Assembly (NCBI GenBank): GCA_934358235.1
Contig: CAKRKK010000122.1
Span: 1-7,220 of the forward strand
Length of the DNA stretch: 7,220 nt
Reading direction: 5' to 3'
Source of the DNA: an uncultured Lachnospira sp.
Lineage (GTDB): Bacteria > Bacillota > Clostridia > Lachnospirales > Lachnospiraceae
Shown: one piece after another, positions 1 to 6,169 of the stretch
Layout of the letters: each line of letters starts with the position of its first letter
How positions within the stretch are numbered: the first letter of the stretch is position 1
Position numbers and translations under genes: made by a program
Notes under the pieces: model-generated
Told to the model about the DNA's origin: nothing
What the model saw: only the letters and a program-made list of their open reading frames with translations
Databases searched by the model: none

Positions 1-86
1 TTTTCAGGTGGATTGTCTGAATCAGATGAAAAGGAAGTATGCAGATGATAGTCACAAAGTCTGTTCTGATAATTGCTTAAACACAT
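1..86 (-). CDS. PHP-domain phosphoesterase, N-terminal fragment (probable histidinol-phosphatase, HisJ/HisK type)
   Basis: A minus-strand frame opens at ATG 86-84 and runs off the left edge, showing about 28 residues. They contain DYHLHTSFSSDSD, the first PHP motif, with the HxH pair at residues 14 and 16 that binds catalytic metal in this superfamily. The aspartates after the serine and the following Pro-Pro-Glu resemble HisJ/HisK histidinol-phosphatases, which dephosphorylate L-histidinol phosphate to histidinol in histidine biosynthesis. An in-frame ATG at 98-96 would add four residues. I chose ATG 86 because a GAGG lies six bases upstream of it, while ATG 98 has only a weak match. The frame is closed upstream by a stop at 137-135. 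The gene is divergent from the phosphate transporter. Other PHP proteins (PolX-like, YcdX-like, RNase AM-like) share the HxH motif, so the family is firm but the exact enzyme is inferred from few residues. Confidence 0.75.
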   Translation of the reverse strand, partial: MCLSNYQNRLCDYHLHTSFSSDSDNPPE

Positions 87-91
87 AATAA

Positions 92-96
92 TCCTC
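92..96 (-). promoter_or_regulatory. Ribosome binding site deciding the PHP gene start
   Basis: On the minus strand the sequence TGAGG (96-92 region) ends six bases before ATG 86-84. It overlaps the alternative ATG at 98-96, which itself has no convincing Shine-Dalgarno match. This favours initiation at 86. The match is modest, only GAGG plus flanks. Confidence 0.45.
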
Positions 97-166
97 ATTT
101 CCACGCATTTATACTCATGATTGTGCTGTATGCGTTATTATTGAACTTATAATCGTTTATTAAACA

Positions 167-195
167 AATATAGCATAGTGATATGTACTTGCTAT
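167..195 (-). promoter_or_regulatory. Candidate promoter of the PHP gene (extended -10)
   Basis: Read on the minus strand, TGC TATATT (175-167) is an extended -10 with 5/6 matches in the hexamer. Seventeen bases upstream is ATAGCA, a poor -35 (3/6). The transcription start would be near 160, giving a leader of roughly 75 nt to ATG 86. It is one half of a symmetric element whose other half faces the transporter gene. The extended -10 is visible; promoter activity is inferred. Confidence 0.4.
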
Positions 196-198
196 ACT
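170..198 (+). promoter_or_regulatory. Candidate distal promoter of the transporter gene (extended -10)
   Basis: TGC TATACT (190-198) is an extended -10 with 5/6 matches. ATAGCA lies 17 bases upstream as a weak -35. It mirrors the minus-strand element at 175-167. It would start transcription near 205 and give the transporter mRNA a long leader of about 235 nt. Other possible promoters lie closer: TTTACA (352-357), 18 bases, TATTAA (376-381); and TATAAT (412-417), which has no recognisable -35 and would leave only about 16 nt of leader. Confidence 0.4.
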
Positions 199-330
199 GT
201 TTTAATAAATGTTTTTAATAAAATACATTGTGTTAATGCGGATATTTGCTAATATGTGCTTTTTATATACACAGTAATAAAATGCTTTTTCAGTTAAACC
301 TCTTGAAAATATTTCTTTTGATTGTTATTA

Positions 331-357
331 TGTAAACGTAATTTTACATTCTTTACA
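331..357 (+). promoter_or_regulatory. TGTAAA/TTTACA hexamer cluster, operator-like
   Basis: TGTAAA (331-336) and TTTACA (343-348) form an inverted repeat with a six-base gap. A second TTTACA follows at 352-357, nine bases on from the first. The last hexamer can also act as a -35 (5/6 match) for TATTAA at 376-381, so a bound regulator could affect transporter transcription. Firmicute PhoP sites are direct repeats of similar TT(A/C/T)ACA hexamers, but with about an 11-base period, which this does not match. The regulator is therefore unknown. Confidence 0.35.
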
Positions 358-428
358 TAAAATGCACATTAATTTTATTAAGCAATTAAGATTTATTAGA
401 ATTGCGTGAAATATAATATGTGCAGGAC

Positions 429-433
429 AGGAG
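429..433 (+). promoter_or_regulatory. Ribosome binding site deciding the GTG start of the transporter
   Basis: AGGAG sits six bases before GTG 440-442. The frame is closed upstream by TGA at 407-409 with no in-frame ATG in between, so the GTG is the only well-placed start that keeps the first hydrophobic segment intact. Confidence 0.7.
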
Positions 434-439
434 AAAAAA

Positions 440-2137
440 GTGGATATTGATTTAGTTGGCAATTTGTTTATGTTTGCAGGCGGCATAGGTATGTTTCTTT
501 ATGGAATGAACATTATGGCCGATGGTATGCAGAAGTCAGCTGGAAGTAAGATGAAACAGCTTATTGGGTATCTGACCAGAAACAGATTACTGGCGGTTCT
601 GGTAGGGGCATTTATAACTGCTATAATACAGAGTAGTGGTGCGACTACGGTTATGGTTGTAGGTTTTGTTAATGCAGGACTTATGACGCTTGTTCAGGCA
701 GTTGGAGTTATAATGGGTGCGAATATTGGTACAACCATTACAGCCTGGATTGTTTCGCTTGGGCAGTTAGGTGATGCGGTTAAAGTGTTAAAGCCAGAGT
801 TTTATGCACCTTTACTTGTCGGTATAGGAGCTATTCTTGTTTTATTCAGTAAGAAACCAAGGAAAAAGATGATTGGTGAGATTATAGTTGGTATAGGACT
901 TTTGTTCTTAGGACTAAGCTTTATGTCACAATCTATATCACCATATACAGATGCACCTATATTTTCAAAGGCATTTGTAGTTGTAGGAAATAATCCTTTG
1001 CTGGGTATATTTATAGGTATCGTTGTTACAGCACTTCTACAGAGCTCTTCTGCGTCAGTAGGTATACTTCAGACACTTGCGATTAACGGAGTGGTTACAA
1101 CGAATGCAGCAGTATTTATAACTTTAGGACAGAATATAGGCTCGTGTGTTACTGCAATTATATCTAGTGCAGGTACAACACGTAATGCAAAGAGAGCAGC
1201 CTGTATGCATCTTTTATTTAATATTGCTGGTGCTGTTATATTTGGAACAGCAGCATTTATATTATTTATGTTCAGACCGGCACTTGCAGCACATAATATA
1301 ACTAGTGTTGAGATTTCACTATTTCATACATTCTTTAATATTATCTGTACTGCAGTTATGATGCCATTTGGCGGTCTGCTTGTTAAACTGTCAGGCATGA
1401 TAATAAGAGAAAAGTCACAGGATGAGGAGAATGCGACACTTGAAGCAAGTGACAGCTATGCAGCAGAGCTGTCAAGACATTTTGACAACAGAATATTAGA
1501 GCAGCCATCAGTTGCGGTGGACAGAGCCCTTAGTGAGGTTGTTATTATGGGTAATCTTGCACTTGATAATATAAAGTATTCTGCTAAAGCGGTTATTAAC
1601 AATGACCAGGATATGATAGACAAGGTTATCGAGACAGAACATAAGGTGGATCTTTATGAAAAGTATCTTACAGAGTATCTTATAAAGGTGAATAACCTTT
1701 CGATAACAGAAGAACAGCATCTTATGATTAATAATCTTTTTCATGCTATCATAGACATAGAAAGAGTGTCAGACCATGCAGAGAATATGTCAGATCTTGC
1801 CAAGTATAAGATAGAGAATGGCATTGCGTTTTCACAGCATGCTATGGAAGAGCTGAAGGCACTTTATGAAAAGGTTGTTGTAAGCTTCTCAGAGGCTATT
1901 AAAGCAAGAGAAAAGCTTAGCCGTATTGCGGCTGAGAATGTATGCAGAATAGAGGATGAAGTAGATGCTATGGAAGAGGAATTAAGAAATAAGCATATTG
2001 AAAGACTTTCGTCGGGTCTGTGTAAGCCATCTAATGGTGTCATATTCCTTGATACACTTTCTAACTTTGAAAGAATGTCAGATCATGCTAATAATCTTGC
2101 TGATTGTGTATTAGAAGAGCTTGCACAAAAGAAGTAG
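440..2137 (+). CDS. Na/Pi cotransporter family protein with C-terminal PhoU-like domain
   Basis: This is a 565-residue membrane protein of the bacterial Na+/phosphate cotransporter family (NptA/YjbB-like, Na_Pi_cotrans repeats), presumed to move phosphate across the cytoplasmic membrane. Residues 1-325 hold about eight hydrophobic segments with an internal duplication: a QSS motif at 64-66 repeats at 201-203, and GANIGT at 93-98 repeats as GQNIGS near 230-235. Residues ~345-565 form a soluble helical PhoU-like domain with paired signature segments, ERVSDH (441-446) and ERMSDH (544-549), whose acidic residues resemble PhoU metal-binding E-xxx-D motifs. Full length matches fused NptA-PhoU proteins. 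The start is GTG with a good ribosome binding site. It precedes gap by 213 bp with no clear terminator between. Direction is not deducible: some members import phosphate with sodium, while E. coli YjbB exports it. About 30 ATA isoleucine codons indicate ordinary expression. Confidence 0.9.
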   Translation: MDIDLVGNLFMFAGGIGMFLYGMNIMADGMQKSAGSKMKQLIGYLTRNRLLAVLVGAFITAIIQSSGATTVMVVGFVNAGLMTLVQAVGVIMGANIGTTITAWIVSLGQLGDAVKVLKPEFYAPLLVGIGAILVLFSKKPRKKMIGEIIVGIGLLFLGLSFMSQSISPYTDAPIFSKAFVVVGNNPLLGIFIGIVVTALLQSSSASVGILQTLAINGVVTTNAAVFITLGQNIGSCVTAIISSAGTTRNAKRAACMHLLFNIAGAVIFGTAAFILFMFRPALAAHNITSVEISLFHTFFNIICTAVMMPFGGLLVKLSGMIIREKSQDEENATLEASDSYAAELSRHFDNRILEQPSVAVDRALSEVVIMGNLALDNIKYSAKAVINNDQDMIDKVIETEHKVDLYEKYLTEYLIKVNNLSITEEQHLMINNLFHAIIDIERVSDHAENMSDLAKYKIENGIAFSQHAMEELKALYEKVVVSFSEAIKAREKLSRIAAENVCRIEDEVDAMEEELRNKHIERLSSGLCKPSNGVIFLDTLSNFERMSDHANNLADCVLEELAQKK

Positions 2138-2269
2138 CATACGGCAGTATTTGGAATAACTTAATTAAATTTATGGCATAATAATTTATGCATGTGCAGA
2201 GAGTTGCATTATTTTAACGTAATTCTTTGACATTTTATAGAATAATTTGTAAAAAATAGTAATTAACAC

Positions 2270-2298
2270 TTGATATTTTAAATTAGTTTATGTAGAAT
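2270..2298 (+). promoter_or_regulatory. Promoter of gap
   Basis: TTGATA (2270-2275) and TAGAAT (2293-2298) are each 5/6 matches to the housekeeping consensus, separated by exactly 17 bases. Transcription would start near 2305, giving a leader of about 46 nt that contains the AGGAGG ribosome binding site (2335-2340). A second, less complete candidate lies upstream: a perfect TTGACA (2227-2232), but with only TAAAAA at the right distance. Confidence 0.7.
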
Positions 2299-2350
2299 AT
2301 CTGTAGTTGATTTTTTATTAACAATCTTTATATTAGGAGGATTTATTTTT

Positions 2351-3382
2351 ATGTCAGTAAAAGTTGCGATTAATGGTTTTGGACGTATCGGTAGACTTGC
2401 ATTCAGACAGATGTTTGGTGCAGAGGGTTATGAGGTTGTTGCTATCAACGATTTAACAAGCCCTAAGATGTTAGCTCATCTTTTAAAGTATGATTCATCA
2501 CAGGGAAGATATGTTAATTTCGGTGAAGAAGATCAGGTAACAGCAGATGACGAAGCTGGTACAATCACAGTAAAGGGTAAGACAATCAAGATTTACAAGG
2601 AACCAGATGCTAACAACTGTCCTTGGGGTGAACTTGATGTTGATGTAGTTCTTGAGTGCTCAGGTTTCTATACATCTAAGGCAAAGGCTCAGGCTCATAT
2701 CAATGCAGGTGCTAAGAAGGTAGTTATCTCAGCTCCAGCAGGTAACGATCTTAAGACAATCGTTTACAATGTTAACCATGAAACACTTACAGCAGAGGAT
2801 AATATTATTTCTGCAGCTTCTTGTACAACAAACTGCTTAGCTCCTATGGCTAAGGCTCTTAACGATTGTGCTACAATCGAATCAGGTATTATGTGTACAA
2901 TTCATGCTTACACAGGCGATCAGATGATTCTTGATGGACCACAGAGAAAGGGTGATTTAAGAAGATCTAGAGCAGGTGCTTGCAACATCGTTCCTAACTC
3001 AACAGGTGCTGCTAAGGCTATCGGTCTTGTTATCCCAGAACTTAACGGAAAGCTTATCGGAGCTGCTCAGAGAGTTCCTACTCCTACAGGTTCTACAACA
3101 ATCCTTAACGCTGTTGTAGCTAAGAAGGTAACTGTTGATGAAGTTAATGCTGCTATGAAGGCTGCTGCAACAGAAAGCTTTGGTTACAATGAAGAACTTA
3201 TCGTATCTAGCGATATCGTTGGTATGAGATTTGGTTCATTATTTGATGCTACACAGACAATGGTTAACGAGCTTCCAAACGGTGGCTGCCAGGTTCAGGT
3301 TGTTTCTTGGTATGATAATGAGAATTCATACACAAGCCAGATGGTTAGAACAATTAAGTACTTCGCTGAATTAAGCAAGTAA
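2351..3382 (+). CDS. gap: Glyceraldehyde-3-phosphate dehydrogenase (phosphorylating, NAD-type)
   Basis: This cytosolic 343-residue enzyme converts glyceraldehyde 3-phosphate, NAD+ and Pi to 1,3-bisphosphoglycerate. The N-terminal Rossmann motif NGFGRIGR is at 8-15. Asp34 follows the second strand, the usual mark of NAD rather than NADP preference. The active site is intact: SCTTNC with catalytic Cys158, and His185 in IHAYTGDQ. Substrate-phosphate residues lie in the DLRRSRAG region (202-209) and Arg241 in [11 protein letters not shown]. The C-terminal WYDNENSY (320-327) is also conserved. The sequence style ([16 protein letters not shown]) is the GapC-like type common in Clostridia. ATG has AGGAGG ten bases upstream and its own promoter. 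A terminator-like hairpin follows the stop by about 50 bp. It has no ATA isoleucine codons, consistent with very high expression. Identification is secure. Confidence 0.98.
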   Translation: MSVKVAINGFGRIGRLAFRQMFGAEGYEVVAINDLTSPKMLAHLLKYDSSQGRYVNFGEEDQVTADDEAGTITVKGKTIKIYKEPDANNCPWGELDVDVVLECSGFYTSKAKAQAHINAGAKKVVISAPAGNDLKTIVYNVNHETLTAEDNIISAASCTTNCLAPMAKALNDCATIESGIMCTIHAYTGDQMILDGPQRKGDLRRSRAGACNIVPNSTGAAKAIGLVIPELNGKLIGAAQRVPTPTGSTTILNAVVAKKVTVDEVNAAMKAAATESFGYNEELIVSSDIVGMRFGSLFDATQTMVNELPNGGCQVQVVSWYDNENSYTSQMVRTIKYFAELSK

Positions 3383-3432
3383 TTATAATATGTAATAACT
3401 GTTATAATGTCGATTGTGTTTAATTGACTAAT

Positions 3433-3467
3433 AATACCGGAGATGAGAATTCATTCTCCGGTATTTT
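3433..3467 (+). terminator. Intrinsic terminator after gap
   Basis: An 11-bp perfect stem, AATACCGGAGA (3433-3443) with TCTCCGGTATT (3455-3465), encloses an 11-base loop. The stem leads into a short run of four Ts (3464-3467). The T run is short, so some read-through to pgk is possible. An alternative fold adds an ATGA/TCAT pairing with one bulged T. Confidence 0.75.
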
Positions 3468-3512
3468 GATAAGCGTGTTATGTTAAGGCTTATTAGAGTA
3501 TTGCATTAAGAA

Positions 3513-3540
3513 ATAACATACGCGTATTTTGATATATACT
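3513..3540 (+). promoter_or_regulatory. Candidate promoter of pgk
   Basis: TATACT (3535-3540) is a 5/6 match to the -10 consensus. ATAACA (3513-3518), 16 bases upstream, is a 4/6 match to the -35. Transcription would start near 3547, leaving a leader of about 36 nt with AGGAGG at 3569-3574. The -10 overlaps a near-perfect 20-base palindrome (3536-3555). Another candidate pair is TTGCAT (3501-3506) with TATTTT (3525-3530) at 18 bases. A start somewhere in this gap is likely, but which pair is used is uncertain. Confidence 0.45.
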
Positions 3541-3555
3541 ATTAGCTGATAGTAT
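3536..3555. repeat. Near-palindrome at the pgk promoter (operator-like)
   Basis: ATACTAT (3536-3542) and ATAGTAT (3549-3555) are exact reverse complements around TAGCTG. The centre AGCT is also self-complementary, so only one pair (T3543 with G3548) breaks a full 20-base palindrome. It overlaps the candidate -10 and transcription start and lies 13 bases before the ribosome binding site. It could be a protein-binding site or a small hairpin near the mRNA 5' end. Confidence 0.45.
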
Positions 3556-3582
3556 TGTAATAATATTTAGGAGGAATTAAAT

Positions 3583-4776
3583 ATGCTTAATAAGAAGTCA
3601 GTAGATGACATCAATGTTAATGGCAAGAGAGTATTATGCAGATGTGATTTTAATGTACCATTAGATGGTGAAAGAATTACAGATGAAACACGTCTTGTTG
3701 CAGCTCTTCCTACAATCAAGAAGTTAGTAGCAGATGGCGGCAAGGTTATTCTTTGCTCACATCTTGGTAAGCCAAAGGGAGCTGATAAGGCATTCTCTTT
3801 AGCTCCAGTTGCTAAGAGACTTTCAGAGCTTCTTGGACAGGAAGTTAAGTTTGCAGCAGATGATACAGTAGTTGGTGATAATGCAAGAGCAGCAGTTGCT
3901 GCTATGAAGGATGGAGATGTTATCCTTCTTGAGAACACACGTTTCAGAGCAGAAGAAACAAAGAATGGTGAGGAATTCTCAAAGGATCTTGCATCAATCG
4001 CTGATGTATTTGTTAATGATGCATTTGGTACAGCTCATAGAGCACATTGCTCTAATGTAGGTGTTACAAAGTATGTTGATACTGCTGTAGTTGGATACCT
4101 TATGCAGAAGGAAATTGATTTCCTTGGAAATGCAGTTAATAATCCTGTAAGACCTTTCGTAGCTATTCTTGGTGGCTCTAAGGTTTCATCAAAGATTTCA
4201 GTTATTAACAATCTTCTTGATAAGGTAGATACTCTTATTATCGGTGGTTGTATGTCATATACATTCCAGAAGGCTCACGGCGGTAACGTTGGACAGTCAT
4301 TAGTTGAAGATGATTATCTTGACTATGCTAAGGAAATGATGGCTAAGGCTGAGGCTAAGGGCGTAAAGATGCTTATTCCTATTGATACAGTAGTAACAAA
4401 GGAATTCAAGAACGATACTCCTTTCCACGTAGTTGATGCTGGATGCCAGGAAGATGATGATATGGGTATGGATATTGGACCAAAGACTTGCGAGCTCTAC
4501 AAGGATGCTCTTAAGGATGCTAAGACAGTAGTATGGAATGGACCAATGGGTGTATTCGAATTCCCTAACTTTGCAAAGGGAACTATTGCTGTTGCAGAAG
4601 AGTTAGCACAGCTTACAGATGCTACTACAATTATTGGTGGTGGCGATTCAGCAGCTGCTGTTAATAACCTTGGCTTTGGCGATAAGATGACACACATCTC
4701 AACAGGTGGCGGTGCATCACTTGAATTCCTTGAAGGCAAGGAACTTCCAGGTGTTGTTGCAGCTAACGATAAGTAA
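3583..4776 (+). CDS. pgk: Phosphoglycerate kinase
   Basis: This cytosolic 397-residue monomeric kinase transfers the acyl phosphate of 1,3-bisphosphoglycerate to ADP, the first ATP-yielding step of lower glycolysis. The N-terminal 3PG-binding lobe shows RCDFNVP (20-26, Asp22 and Asn24), Arg37, SHLGKPKG (59-66), ENTRF (117-121), and AFGTAHRAH (147-155, with Arg153). The nucleotide lobe shows LGGSKVSSK (195-203, Lys199 and Lys203), WNGPMGVFE (317-325), GGGDSAAA (351-358) and STGGGASLE (372-380). Length is typical. In the usual IIGGGMAYTF segment this protein has Cys222 and Ser224, a variation that removes no known catalytic residue. ATG is preceded by AGGAGG at eight bases. Like gap it has no ATA isoleucine codons, marking a very highly expressed gene. 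A strong terminator follows, 200 bp separate it from gap, and it supplies the step after GAPDH. Confidence 0.98.
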   Translation: MLNKKSVDDINVNGKRVLCRCDFNVPLDGERITDETRLVAALPTIKKLVADGGKVILCSHLGKPKGADKAFSLAPVAKRLSELLGQEVKFAADDTVVGDNARAAVAAMKDGDVILLENTRFRAEETKNGEEFSKDLASIADVFVNDAFGTAHRAHCSNVGVTKYVDTAVVGYLMQKEIDFLGNAVNNPVRPFVAILGGSKVSSKISVINNLLDKVDTLIIGGCMSYTFQKAHGGNVGQSLVEDDYLDYAKEMMAKAEAKGVKMLIPIDTVVTKEFKNDTPFHVVDAGCQEDDDMGMDIGPKTCELYKDALKDAKTVVWNGPMGVFEFPNFAKGTIAVAEELAQLTDATTIIGGGDSAAAVNNLGFGDKMTHISTGGGASLEFLEGKELPGVVAANDK

Positions 4777-4844
4777 TGTGTTTACTGACATAAACATATA
4801 GTGATGTATCTATGCTGCTGGCATGATATGTTACACATTTCATC

Positions 4845-4881
4845 AAAAAGGACTGCATATATTATGTATGCAGTCCTTTTT
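4845..4881 (+). terminator. Strong intrinsic terminator after pgk
   Basis: A 15-bp perfect stem pairs 4845-4859 with 4867-4881 around a seven-base loop. The core is GGACTGCATA, flanked by five As on the left and five Ts on the right. The A and T runs make it potentially active in both directions. It is the clearest terminator in the window and should separate pgk from tpiA transcription. Confidence 0.9.
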
Positions 4882-5005
4882 GTGTAAAAATATACATAAA
4901 TTTCAGGACAACCTAATACAATATATGAAGAAGTTAAGATAATGAGATATATTTTTGTATTTATTTTAAATATTCACATTATTAGTGGCTTTTTTAAAAT
5001 TTGTG

Positions 5006-5014
5006 TGATATAAT
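5006..5014 (+). promoter_or_regulatory. Candidate promoter of tpiA (extended -10)
   Basis: TGA TATAAT is a perfect -10 hexamer (5009-5014) with the extended TGn motif. The -35 position (4986-4991, TGGCTT) is a poor match, which extended -10 promoters can tolerate. Transcription would start near 5021, giving a leader of about 190 nt. A nearer alternative is TTAACA (5153-5158), 16 bases, TATACA (5175-5180), with a leader of about 25 nt. GATATA and TATATC form an inverted repeat (5007-5023) over the -10. Confidence 0.5.
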
Positions 5015-5194
5015 TCATATATCTAAATAAGCATTTTTAATAATATTTTTATATATTAGTTAGAAGTGTATTATAGTTATTGTGCATAGTCAGAAAGAGC
5101 ATCTTTAATATTGGATATATTAATATGGTAAAGGGTGAATGTTTTGTCTGTTTTAACAGAATATGGCTGTGAATTATACAGTAACATATTGTAT

Positions 5195-5199
5195 GGAGG
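5195..5199 (+). promoter_or_regulatory. Ribosome binding site of tpiA with unusually wide spacing
   Basis: GGAGG ends 12 bases before ATG 5212, wider than the 5-10 bases of the neighbouring genes. The nearer GTG and TTG triplets are out of frame. ATG 5212 also gives the canonical [13 protein letters not shown] start, so the start is not in doubt, but initiation may be less efficient. Confidence 0.7.
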
Positions 5200-5211
5200 C
5201 GTGGTTGTAAT

Positions 5212-5958
5212 ATGAGAAAGAAGATAGTTGCAGGTAACTGGAAGATGAATATGACTCCTAAAGAAGCGGTTGGGCTTATAAGTGAGCTTCGCGATAAAGT
5301 TTCAGGTAGTAATGTTGATGTAGTATTCTGTGTTCCAGCGATTGATATAATACCTGTTGTGGAAGCCGTAAAGGGGACAGACATTAAGGTTGGCGCAGAG
5401 AATATGTATTATGAGGAGAAGGGAGCATTTACAGGTGAGATATCTCCAGGAATGCTTGTGGATTCTGGTGTTTCATATGTTATATTGGGACATTCTGAAA
5501 GAAGACAGTACTTTGGTGAGGATGATGAGTGTATTAACAGAAAAGTAAGAAAGGCAATTGAGTATGGTCTTATACCAATTATATGTTGCGGAGAGACCAT
5601 ACAGCAGAGGGAAGAAGGAATTACGTTAGAATTTATTAAGAAGCAGATAGTTGCAGCATTTGCGTTAGTTTCTCCAGAGGAAGCGGTAAAGTGTGTTATC
5701 GCATACGAGCCTATATGGGCGATAGGTACAGGAAGAGTGGCAACCTCATCCCAGGCACAGGAGGTATGCGAAGCAATCAGAAGCAATATAAGAGAAGTAT
5801 ATGATGACGATGTTGCAGATAAGATAAGAATCCTATATGGTGGCTCTGTGAATACTTCTAATGCAAAGGAGCTTTTTGAACAGCCGGATATTGATGGAGG
5901 ATTGGTAGGCGGAGCAAGTCTTAAGCCAGATTTCTGTAATATTGTTAACTTTAAGTAG
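5212..5958 (+). CDS. tpiA: Triosephosphate isomerase
   Basis: This cytosolic 248-residue (beta/alpha)8 barrel enzyme interconverts dihydroxyacetone phosphate and glyceraldehyde 3-phosphate, feeding both halves of aldolase cleavage into GAPDH. The full catalytic set is present: Asn9 and Lys11 in AGNWKMN, His94 in LGHSERR, and Glu166 in [11 protein letters not shown], which also holds the hinge of flexible loop 6. Phosphate-binding segments YGGSVN (209-214) and GLVGGASL (230-237) are intact. Length is normal. Codon use differs sharply from gap and pgk: 14 ATA isoleucine codons against none, plus more GCG, AGG and TTG. That suggests weaker translational selection, plausible for a near diffusion-limited enzyme needed in smaller amounts. 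The ribosome binding site is spaced widely. It is flanked by the strong pgk terminator and its own terminator, so it is probably transcribed alone. Confidence 0.98.
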   Translation: MRKKIVAGNWKMNMTPKEAVGLISELRDKVSGSNVDVVFCVPAIDIIPVVEAVKGTDIKVGAENMYYEEKGAFTGEISPGMLVDSGVSYVILGHSERRQYFGEDDECINRKVRKAIEYGLIPIICCGETIQQREEGITLEFIKKQIVAAFALVSPEEAVKCVIAYEPIWAIGTGRVATSSQAQEVCEAIRSNIREVYDDDVADKIRILYGGSVNTSNAKELFEQPDIDGGLVGGASLKPDFCNIVNFK

Positions 5959-6042
5959 CTGCTGTGGTGATAAGAATATATTTACTGGCAGTATAGATGG
6001 TGAGTAATACATATTTACTTTAATTGAATAAATTAATCAAAT

Positions 6043-6094
6043 AATCCAGAAATAATCATTATGTGAGTTTTCAATGATTGTTTTCTGGATTTTT
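6043..6094 (+). terminator. Intrinsic terminator after tpiA
   Basis: A long hairpin pairs AATCCAGAAA (6043-6052) with TTTCTGGATT (6082-6091). A 1x2 internal loop follows, then AATCATT (6054-6060) pairs with AATGATT (6073-6079) around a 12-base loop. Five Ts (6090-6094) come at the end. It lies about 85 bp after the tpiA stop. Confidence 0.8.
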
Positions 6095-6110
6095 GTGTGT
6101 TATTACTACA

Positions 6111-6139
6111 TTGCATAATTATTATAAGTATGCTATCAT
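6111..6139 (+). promoter_or_regulatory. Promoter of gpmI
   Basis: TTGCAT (6111-6116) is followed after 17 bases by TATCAT (6134-6139), a 5/6 -10. TGC directly before it makes an extended -10. The start would be near 6146, giving a leader of about 100 nt. The -35 is only a 3/6 match. The inverted repeat AGTATG (6127-6132) / CATACT (6137-6142) brackets the -10. Confidence 0.6.
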
Positions 6140-6142
6140 ACT
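6127..6142. repeat. Inverted repeat over the gpmI -10 (operator-like)
   Basis: AGTATG and CATACT are perfect reverse complements separated by CTAT. The repeat spans the extended -10 of the candidate gpmI promoter exactly, so a bound protein would block polymerase. Its half-sites share the ATACT/AGTAT core with the pgk palindrome but in the opposite order. Confidence 0.35.
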
Positions 6143-6169
6143 ACAAGTGAAATCTGAGCCTGCTGTTAA

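Larger units (their letters stand above)
87..439. other. Divergent intergenic region, 353 bp
   Basis: This very AT-rich stretch separates the minus-strand PHP gene from the plus-strand transporter. It holds a symmetric pair of extended -10 elements (167-198), a ten-base direct repeat TTTTAATAAA at 200-209 and 213-222, and a cluster of TGTAAA/TTTACA hexamers (331-357). It also holds TATAAT at 412-417. I see no gene, tRNA or recognisable riboswitch. ACGCAT (103-108) and ATGCGT (130-135) form a weak inverted repeat in the presumed leader of the PHP gene. Confidence 0.7.
4882..5211 (+). other. Intergenic region between the pgk terminator and tpiA
   Basis: These 330 bp of very AT-rich DNA contain a perfect extended -10 (5006-5014), a possible closer promoter (5153-5180) and the tpiA ribosome binding site. 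Short plus-strand frames are present, for example ATG 5125 to TGA 5172 (15 codons), but none has a ribosome binding site or recognisable sequence. No RNA gene or known riboswitch is apparent. Confidence 0.6.

Noticed and set aside
2..88. Plus-strand frame open from the window edge for 28 codons to TAA 86-88, possibly the 3' end of a plus-strand gene.
   Set aside because: The minus strand over the same bases encodes an unmistakable PHP motif (DYHLHTSFS), while this plus frame reads as nothing recognisable.
169..196. TATAGCA...TGCTATA hairpin read as a terminator of an upstream gene.
   Set aside because: The flanking gene is divergent, so nothing is transcribed into it from the left. The repeat is better explained by two opposed extended -10 elements.
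1508..1744. Minus-strand frame of 78 codons inside the transporter gene.
   Set aside because: It lies wholly within the PhoU-like coding region, has low-complexity content and no recognisable motif: a shadow of the real gene.
2176..2191. GCATAA / TTATGC hairpin after the transporter gene as a terminator.
   Set aside because: The stem is only six AT-rich pairs and no T run follows directly. A nearby ATGCA/TGCAT pairing before TATTTT is also too weak to call.
3567..3938. Minus-strand frame of 123 codons over the start of pgk, with similar frames at 4497-4739, 5049-5384, 5409-5786 and 6850-7077.
   Set aside because: All are antisense to conserved enzymes and have compositions expected from reverse-complemented biased codons; none shows a domain or a credible ribosome binding site.
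5125..5172. 15-codon plus-strand frame (MVKGECFVCFNRIWL) before tpiA.
   Set aside because: It has no ribosome binding site and no recognisable sequence, and frames of this size are expected by chance.
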